In this document: positions 59,318 to 64,000 of the stretch, piece by piece
How the letters are laid out: the number at the start of each line of letters is the position of its first letter
Numbering within the stretch: position 1 is the first letter of the stretch
Assembly: GCF_900403705.1 (NCBI RefSeq)
Contig: NZ_OUNR01000001.1
Location: forward strand, 682,001 to 746,000
DNA length: 64,000 nt
Origin: Nitrospira lenta
GTDB taxonomy: Bacteria; Nitrospirota; Nitrospiria; Nitrospirales; Nitrospiraceae
Reading direction: 5' to 3'
Made by a program: the position numbers and the translations under genes
Notes under the pieces: generated by a model
The model's input: the letters and a program-made list of their open reading frames with translations, nothing else
Told to the model about the DNA's origin: nothing
The model's database searches: none

Positions 59318-59496
59318 TCCTCCAACACACTTTTTGCATTGCTTACTATTCTCAGTATACGAAATAGATTTCACTTCAGCACGCATTACTTGCCACGCAA
59401 GCACCGTACTCTATCCAGCTGGCTAAGCTTCCTAGAAAGCTCCCTTCATCTATCAGGCTATGACATGCCGAATCACAAAACTGTACGGCCGCCCGT

Positions 59497-59525
59497 TTGA
59501 CACCCCCTAGGCCATTTGTTACTCT
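59497..59525 (+). promoter_or_regulatory. sigma70-like promoter of the isoprenoid operon
   Basis: TTGACA (59497-59502), 17 bases, TACTCT (59520-59525): a perfect -35, ideal spacing and a fair -10. It overlaps the longest open frame of the synthase gene, which supports the later ATG at 59570. The spacer begins CCCCCTAGG, a sequence that recurs near 41.08 kb. Confidence 0.65.
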
Positions 59526-59569
59526 CCGAAAAAATCACAGCCGGTCTCGACAACCCTCTTTTTATCTCC

Positions 59570-60460
59570 ATGAACATTAAGGACTATCTCGAACAAAAGC
59601 GGATTGCAGTCGATCGCTTCTTGGATGACGTGAGCCCCCCGGCCTCGACGCCGCCGACGACGTTGCACGAGAGCATGCGCTACAGCCTCATGGCGGGAGG
59701 CAAGCGAGTGCGGCCGATCCTGACGATTGCCACAGCAGAAGCCTTAGGAACGACCCCTCCGGGATTGATGGCCGTCGCCTGCTCCCTAGAGTTCATCCAT
59801 ACCTATTCGCTCATTCATGACGACTTGCCCTCGATGGACAACGACGATTTCCGCCGCGGGAAGCCGACGAACCACAAGGTCTACGGCGAAGCCATGGCAA
59901 TCCTGGCCGGCGACGCCTTGCTGACCATGGCCTTCGATCTCTGCAGCCGGCCTGATCTGATGAAGGGCTGCGATCCGGTGCGACAAGTCCGTTTGATTCA
60001 AGAGCTGGCCTACGGGTCCGGCAACGCGGGTATGGTCGGCGGCCAAGTCTTCGACATTCAGGCGGAAAATAAAGACATCGATCTGCCAACGCTGCAAAAC
60101 ATTCACAAGCACAAGACCGGCATGTTGATGCGCGCAGCTGTGCGGATGGGTGCAATCGCCGCCGGAGCGACCGATCGGCAGCTCGACGACATGACGGGTT
60201 ACGCCGAGGATATCGGCCTGGCCTTCCAAATCGCCGACGATGTTTTGAACGTGACCGGGACGCGCGAAGAACTTGGCAAGAATCCCAACACGGACGCCGA
60301 GCGCGGCAAGAAAACCTATCCAACATTCTACGGTGTGGACGGGGCCAAGAAGCTGGCCGACGACTGCGTCACACGCGCGATCAGCCGTTTGTCGTCATTC
60401 GGTCCGTCGGCCGATCCGCTCCGCGAGATCGCGCGCTACATTACGTCCCGAAAAAACTGA
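59570..60460 (+). CDS. ispA: polyprenyl (farnesyl/geranylgeranyl) diphosphate synthase
   Basis: A 296-aa short-chain trans-prenyltransferase. The first Asp-rich motif DDLPSMDND lies near residue 86, and the second, DDVLN, near 222. GGKRVRP near residue 45 binds diphosphate. The bases around the first Asp motif fit IspA-type farnesyl synthases. It supplies C15 (or C20) units for squalene/hopanoids and carotenoids, as the next two genes suggest. The promoter at 59497 makes ATG 59570 the likely start; no strong ribosome-binding site is seen. Confidence 0.9.
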   Translation: MNIKDYLEQKRIAVDRFLDDVSPPASTPPTTLHESMRYSLMAGGKRVRPILTIATAEALGTTPPGLMAVACSLEFIHTYSLIHDDLPSMDNDDFRRGKPTNHKVYGEAMAILAGDALLTMAFDLCSRPDLMKGCDPVRQVRLIQELAYGSGNAGMVGGQVFDIQAENKDIDLPTLQNIHKHKTGMLMRAAVRMGAIAAGATDRQLDDMTGYAEDIGLAFQIADDVLNVTGTREELGKNPNTDAERGKKTYPTFYGVDGAKKLADDCVTRAISRLSSFGPSADPLREIARYITSRKN

Positions 60461-60544
60461 GAACTGATAGCCTATGGCTGATGGCACAGACATCGGGCCC
60501 GCATTCTTTGCTATTAGCACTCCGCAACCAGTTCCCTCGGCATC

Positions 60545-61528
60545 ATGAAAGCTCTCGTCACAGGCGCAACCGGGTTCGTCGGCGCGGCGGTAGTCCGCGC
60601 CTTGATCAAGGCGGGCGTCGAGGTCCGCGTGCTGGCCCGCCGCGACAGCGACTTCTCCAACCTGCAACAGTTTAAGATCGACGGCGCCTACGGCGACCTA
60701 CGTGACAAGGAGTCTCTGCGCAAAGCCCTCACTGGCTGCCAACAGCTGTACCACGTCGCCGCGCACTATGCCCTCTGGGCCCGCAATCCGGCCATCTTCT
60801 ATGATGTGAATGTGACCGGCACGAAAAATCTGCTGGAAGCCGCGCGGGATGTCGGGACCGAGCGCATCGTCTACTGTAGCACCATCGGAGCAATCGGGTT
60901 ACCACCAGATGGCGGCCTCGGCACCGAAGAAACACCGGTATCGCTCGAACAAATGGCCGGCCACTACAAGCGGTCAAAGTATCTGGCCGAGCAGGAAGTC
61001 CTGAAGCTGGCGAAACAGGGGCTGCCAGTGGTGATCGTCAATCCCAGCGCGCCCGTCGGCGAAGGTGATGTAAAACCGACCCCCACCGGGCAGATGATTG
61101 TCGAGTTTATGAAAGGCCGCATGCCGGCCTATATTGAAACGGGCATGAACATCGTCGATGTCGACGATGTGGCCGCCGGCCATCTCCTGGCCATGCAAAA
61201 AGGCCGCATCGGCGAACGCTATATCCTCGGCACGAAGAATCTGATGTTGCGGGACATCTTTGAAATCTTGAGCCGGCTCACCGGCGTCACAATGCCGTCA
61301 GTGAAGCTCCCGCGGGAACTTATCTTGCCCCTCGCCTATTTAAACTTGGCCTTTTCCTGGGTGACCGGTATTCCTCCGCGCATTCCACTGGAAGGAGTGA
61401 AGATGGCCAAGTACAAGATGCACTACGATTGCAGCAAAGCCATCCGCGAACTCGGCATCCCGCAAACACCGCCGGATGTCGCGCTCGAAAAAGCAGTGCG
61501 TTGGTTCCGCGACCACAAGTACGCTTGA
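60545..61528 (+). CDS. hpnA: hopanoid-associated sugar epimerase, HpnA-like
   Basis: A 327-aa extended SDR protein with TGATGFVGAAVVRAL at residues 6-20, STIGAIG for the catalytic Ser and YKRSK (YxxxK) near residue 140. The segments VNPSAPVGEGDVKPTPTG and the DFxxMPxYIETGMNIVDVDDVAAGH pattern are those of HpnA proteins, which are associated with hopanoid side-chain synthesis. It lies 84 bases after the prenyl synthase and 12 bases before the carotenoid gene, in the same direction. Confidence 0.85.
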   Translation: MKALVTGATGFVGAAVVRALIKAGVEVRVLARRDSDFSNLQQFKIDGAYGDLRDKESLRKALTGCQQLYHVAAHYALWARNPAIFYDVNVTGTKNLLEAARDVGTERIVYCSTIGAIGLPPDGGLGTEETPVSLEQMAGHYKRSKYLAEQEVLKLAKQGLPVVIVNPSAPVGEGDVKPTPTGQMIVEFMKGRMPAYIETGMNIVDVDDVAAGHLLAMQKGRIGERYILGTKNLMLRDIFEILSRLTGVTMPSVKLPRELILPLAYLNLAFSWVTGIPPRIPLEGVKMAKYKMHYDCSKAIRELGIPQTPPDVALEKAVRWFRDHKYA

Positions 61529-61540
61529 GGCCCCGCCACC

Positions 61541-62353
61541 GTGGAGTACATCACCCTCTTTTTCAAAACCATCCTCTTCCGCCCCTACGTCTTCGTCTTT
61601 CTGGCGGCCTTTCTTTTTACCGCAATTCAATTGATCGGCTGGCCGCGCACCTGGCGCTTCTGGTTGATCAGTTGGGCCACGGCCTTCGTCTGCGAATACT
61701 CCTCGACGCGCAACGGCATCCCCTTCGGTTGGTATCACTACAACGGCTCAACGATCGGACAGGAACTATACTTTTCCAACATCCCGTTTATGGATTCGAT
61801 CTCGTTCAGCTTTCTGCTCTACGCCGCCTATTGCGTGGCGCTCTGCCTGTTGCTGCCGATTGATCGCACCGAGACCTCCCCCCTTCCGCTCAGATCGCTC
61901 CGCTTCGATCTGACGGCGCGCACGAACTGGCGCCTGTGGCTCCTGACGGCCGGCCTGTTCGCCTTCATTGATATGGTCATCGATCCGGTTGCACTCCGCG
62001 GTGATCGCTGGTTCCTCGGCAAGATCTACTATTACCCCGACCCCGGCTGGCATTTCGGCATTCCCTTCGCCAACTATGTCGGATGGGCCGTCGTCGGGCT
62101 GATTTCTCTCGCCATCTACTTTCCGCTCGACCGCCGACTCCCCGTGCTGCAGGCCCGCCCTTCAGACGACACGACGCTCAAAATCCTACTGGGCGTCGGC
62201 CTCTACTACGGAGTCTTGCTCTTCAACCTCGCCATGACCTTCTGGATCGGCGAATCCTTCATGGCTCTGAGCGGCCTCCTCATGCATGTGCCGGTGCTCG
62301 TGCTGCTCGCCTCTCGCGTATACGTGGCGACACAGCGCCCTCTCGCGTTGTAG
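61541..62353 (+). CDS. carotenoid biosynthesis membrane protein (CruF/DUF422-like)
   Basis: A 270-aa protein with about seven membrane helices. EYSSTRNGIPFGWYHYNG near residue 50 and FIDMVIDPVALRGDRW near 145 followed by WHFGIPFANYVGW match the carotenoid 1',2'-hydratase-like family. Such proteins hydrate the end of acyclic or monocyclic carotenoids. GTG is the start. It completes an apparent prenyl-synthase/hpnA/carotenoid operon. Confidence 0.82.
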   Translation: MEYITLFFKTILFRPYVFVFLAAFLFTAIQLIGWPRTWRFWLISWATAFVCEYSSTRNGIPFGWYHYNGSTIGQELYFSNIPFMDSISFSFLLYAAYCVALCLLLPIDRTETSPLPLRSLRFDLTARTNWRLWLLTAGLFAFIDMVIDPVALRGDRWFLGKIYYYPDPGWHFGIPFANYVGWAVVGLISLAIYFPLDRRLPVLQARPSDDTTLKILLGVGLYYGVLLFNLAMTFWIGESFMALSGLLMHVPVLVLLASRVYVATQRPLAL

Positions 62354-62356
62354 CAA

Positions 62357-62386
62357 TTGGCAATTCTTCCACAATCTTTGTATAGT
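62357..62386 (+). promoter_or_regulatory. promoter of the cytochrome c gene
   Basis: TTGGCA (62357-62362), 18 bases, TATAGT (62381-62386). The ATG at 62398 is only 11 bases after the -10 box, so the leader would be about five bases. No ribosome-binding site is seen. Confidence 0.55.
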
Positions 62387-62397
62387 GATTTACGCGT

Positions 62398-63018
62398 ATG
62401 AAAGCCAAATTCATCGGGACAGTCGTTATCCTGATTGTGGGCGCACTGGCGTTACTAGGCTGGTTCGGCTATCAATCCTTCACGACCGGATTCAGCGCCA
62501 AAGCCGAACCGAATGCCCTTGAAGTGTTGATGGCCCGGCAGGTCCGCTACCTGGCGATCCCTCTTGAGCAGCGCAACAAGCCGAATCCTGTGCCGGTCAC
62601 CCCGGACGTGCTGCAAGATGGCTTGGCGCATTTTGCCGATCACTGTGCCACCTGCCACGCGAACGACGGCAGCGGCCAAACCCCCATCGGCAAGAATGTG
62701 TATCCCAAGGCGCCGGATATGCGCGAGGCACCGACCCAAACGATGTCGGATGGCGAACTCTTCTGGGTGATCCACAACGGCATTCGTTTTACCGCGATGC
62801 CGGCCTGGGGCGAAGGCGACCCGGAGCAGGATTTAGACAGCTGGAAGCTCGTGCACTTCATTCGTCATCTGCCCAAACTCACGCCCCAGGAGTTGGAAAC
62901 CATGAAGTCGCTGAATCCGAAGTCCAAACATGCGGCGGACGAGGAAGCGGCGTTCGATCAATTCCTGCAGGGCGATGACTCGGTTGCCGCACCCGCAGAA
63001 TCCGGTCATCATCATTAA
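62398..63018 (+). CDS. membrane-anchored c-type cytochrome
   Basis: A 206-aa protein with an N-terminal membrane anchor (FIGTVVILIVGALALLGWFGY) and one heme site, CATCH near residue 82. A distal Met is likely in TAMPAWGEGDPEQDLDSWKLVHFIRHLP near residue 140. This is the class I c-type pattern of small diheme/monoheme electron carriers on the outer face of the inner membrane. The C-terminal tail is His-rich (GHHH). Its electron partner is not identifiable here. Confidence 0.88.
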   Translation: MKAKFIGTVVILIVGALALLGWFGYQSFTTGFSAKAEPNALEVLMARQVRYLAIPLEQRNKPNPVPVTPDVLQDGLAHFADHCATCHANDGSGQTPIGKNVYPKAPDMREAPTQTMSDGELFWVIHNGIRFTAMPAWGEGDPEQDLDSWKLVHFIRHLPKLTPQELETMKSLNPKSKHAADEEAAFDQFLQGDDSVAAPAESGHHH

Positions 63019-63037
63019 TATCTTCGATAAGGAGCTG

Positions 63038-63382
63038 ATGCCTACCATGATTCAACACCTCGTATTGGCCTTCGCGCTCGTGTTCGCCTCCTCCGCCGCC
63101 TGGGCTCATGGCTCGGGCCAGCATGTGCTGGGCACCGTCACCGTGATCGACGGCACCCATATCGAAGTCAAGACTCCCAAGGGGAAAGTGGTCTCGGTAA
63201 CGCTGACCACGCAAACCAAGTTCAAGGCCAAGGGCAATCCGTCGTCAACCGAGCCGCCGTCTGTCGGTGACCGCGTGGTGATCGAAGCGACGAAGGATAA
63301 AAAGGCATTGACGGCCACCGAGGTGCATTACTCCGCGGCAAAGAAGGCCGCCGCCGCACCGCAAGCGCCTGCGGTGCCATAG
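63038..63382 (+). CDS. secreted protein with DUF5666-like domain
   Basis: A 114-aa protein with a signal peptide (LVLAFALVFASSAAWA, cleavage before HGSGQHV). The mature part GTVTVIDGTHIEVKTPKGKVVSVTLTTQTKF resembles DUF5666-type beta domains. An Ala/Pro-rich tail ends it. An AAGGAG site lies close to the first ATG at 63038; ATG 63047 is an alternative. It follows the cytochrome gene by 19 bases, so co-transcription is likely. Confidence 0.7.
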   Translation: MPTMIQHLVLAFALVFASSAAWAHGSGQHVLGTVTVIDGTHIEVKTPKGKVVSVTLTTQTKFKAKGNPSSTEPPSVGDRVVIEATKDKKALTATEVHYSAAKKAAAAPQAPAVP

Positions 63383-63396
63383 AGGGTCCGTCCAAC

Positions 63397-63852
63397 ATGG
63401 AGAGAGTACAGATATCTCGATTCGCTCAGGCGTCGCCGTTCCACGGAGGCCTCCGGCCCGTGCTCACACGGGTCTTCACAACCGGCATTGCGGTCTTTCT
63501 TGCCGTGGCCATCGTGCCCGGCATCGAAGCCTCAACCCTGACGGCCGGTGCGGCCGCCGTCCTGGTGCTGACATTTCTGAATCTTATCCTGCGACCGATC
63601 CTCTTGGTTCTCACCCTTCCGCTGATCGTCCTGTCGTTGGGGCTGTTCCTCGTAGTGGTGAATGCCCTGCTGCTGGAATTCACCGCTTATCTCGTGAAAG
63701 ATTTTACCGTCGCAGGCTTCTGGCCCGCCGTCGGCGGCGCGCTGGTCATCAGCATCGTCACCAGCATTCTGAACATAGGGCGACTCGAACCGCCGCCGGT
63801 TGAGCAGGTCATCGTCGAACGCCGGGCTCCGAAGATTATCAATCCGGAGTAA
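63397..63852 (+). CDS. phage holin family IV / YvlD-like membrane protein
   Basis: A 151-aa protein with four hydrophobic segments: IAVFLAVAIVPGI, AAVLVLTFLNLILRPILLVLTLP, SLGLFLVVVNALLLEFTAYLV and WPAVGGALVISIVTSILN. The LNLILRPIL and VNALLL motifs are typical of the family that is named after mycobacteriophage holins but is mostly chromosomal. Function is unknown. It starts 14 bases after the secreted protein. Confidence 0.82.
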   Translation: MERVQISRFAQASPFHGGLRPVLTRVFTTGIAVFLAVAIVPGIEASTLTAGAAAVLVLTFLNLILRPILLVLTLPLIVLSLGLFLVVVNALLLEFTAYLVKDFTVAGFWPAVGGALVISIVTSILNIGRLEPPPVEQVIVERRAPKIINPE

Positions 63853-63927
63853 AGTATCTACACGCGTGTCATTGCATCACCCCTCCATCGTTGCTAGAAT
63901 GCGATCCCTTAATCGAGAACGCTACCC

Positions 63928-64000
63928 ATGACCATGCCCGCGACGCAATCGAAACAAAACGCTGAAACACATTTGCAACGGACGTTGAACACCGCTCTGA
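63928..64000 (+). CDS. partial gene, N-terminus only
   Basis: From ATG 63928 the frame is open to the window edge (24 complete codons: MTMPATQSKQNAETHLQRTL and four more). Upstream 75 bases separate it from the holin-like gene. The sequence is too short to identify. Confidence 0.4.
   Translation, partial: MTMPATQSKQNAETHLQRTLNTAL

Noticed and set aside
59516-59569. Earlier start for the prenyl synthase at 59516
   Set aside because: It lies within a good sigma70 promoter (-10 box at 59520), upstream of any possible transcript start.
63397-63852. Phage lysis module suggested by the holin-family name
   Set aside because: This four-helix family is widespread in chromosomes and the neighbours are envelope and cytochrome genes.

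Overview
The window is about 64 kb of high-GC bacterial DNA with densely packed genes, many ATGA stop/start overlaps and few mobile features. The gene set suggests a Gram-negative bacterium with hopanoid and carotenoid genes: an HpnA-type epimerase, a CruF-like carotenoid protein, an RND efflux pump, lipoprotein signal peptides and many PilZ proteins. Together with a palindromic intergenic repeat of a kind I associate from memory with Nitrospira genomes, a member of the Nitrospirota (Nitrospira-like) is my best guess. This is an inference; no rRNA or other marker gene is present. I see no tRNA, rRNA, CRISPR array, transposase or prophage.

Region 1 (1-34.3 kb, almost all minus strand) is a large surface-polysaccharide locus. 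It holds nine GT2-type glycosyltransferase genes (one fused to a methyltransferase, one cellulose-synthase-like), three GT4 enzymes and three polytopic GT-C-like membrane proteins. It also has a Wzx-type flippase, two paralogous sugar-nucleotide epimerases flanking a Gfo/Idh/MocA oxidoreductase, an SGNH hydrolase, an alkaline-phosphatase-superfamily protein, a polysaccharide-deacetylase-like protein and a cytochrome P450. A UDP-galactopyranose-mutase-like FAD oxidoreductase is fused to a small membrane domain. At least three decayed gene remnants (near 16.2, 19.8 and 25.1 kb) show that the locus has been reshuffled. No Wza/Wzc export genes and no clear Wzy polymerase are visible.

Region 2 (33.3-38.9 kb, minus) is the most notable module. 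A split phosphonopyruvate decarboxylase, an aminoethylphosphonate transaminase and a PntC/LicC-like cytidylyltransferase are followed by a degenerate nucleotidyltransferase fused to a CDP-alcohol phosphotransferase, and then by a flippase-like membrane protein. This reads as a route from phosphonopyruvate to CMP-aminoethylphosphonate and on to a phosphonate-decorated lipid or glycan. PEP mutase, the committing enzyme, is not in the window. A good sigma70-like promoter precedes the operon.

Region 3 (39-42.5 kb, plus) has two tandem paralogous secreted proteins, then four consecutive PilZ-domain genes. Region 4 (42.5-47.7 kb, plus) is a TetR regulator with a candidate operator and an RND efflux pair. 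Region 5 (47.7-59.3 kb, mostly minus) has housekeeping and hypothetical genes: an RbgA/YlqF-like GTPase, an SCP2-like protein, an AdoMet-decarboxylase homologue, a patatin lipoprotein (plus), another PilZ protein, DUF1499 and DUF2914 proteins, Cys-rich small proteins, and a seven-repeat FG-GAP-like beta-propeller lipoprotein of visibly lower GC. Region 6 (59.5-64 kb, plus) is an isoprenoid unit (polyprenyl synthase, HpnA, carotenoid protein) followed by a cytochrome c, two small envelope proteins and a gene cut by the window edge.
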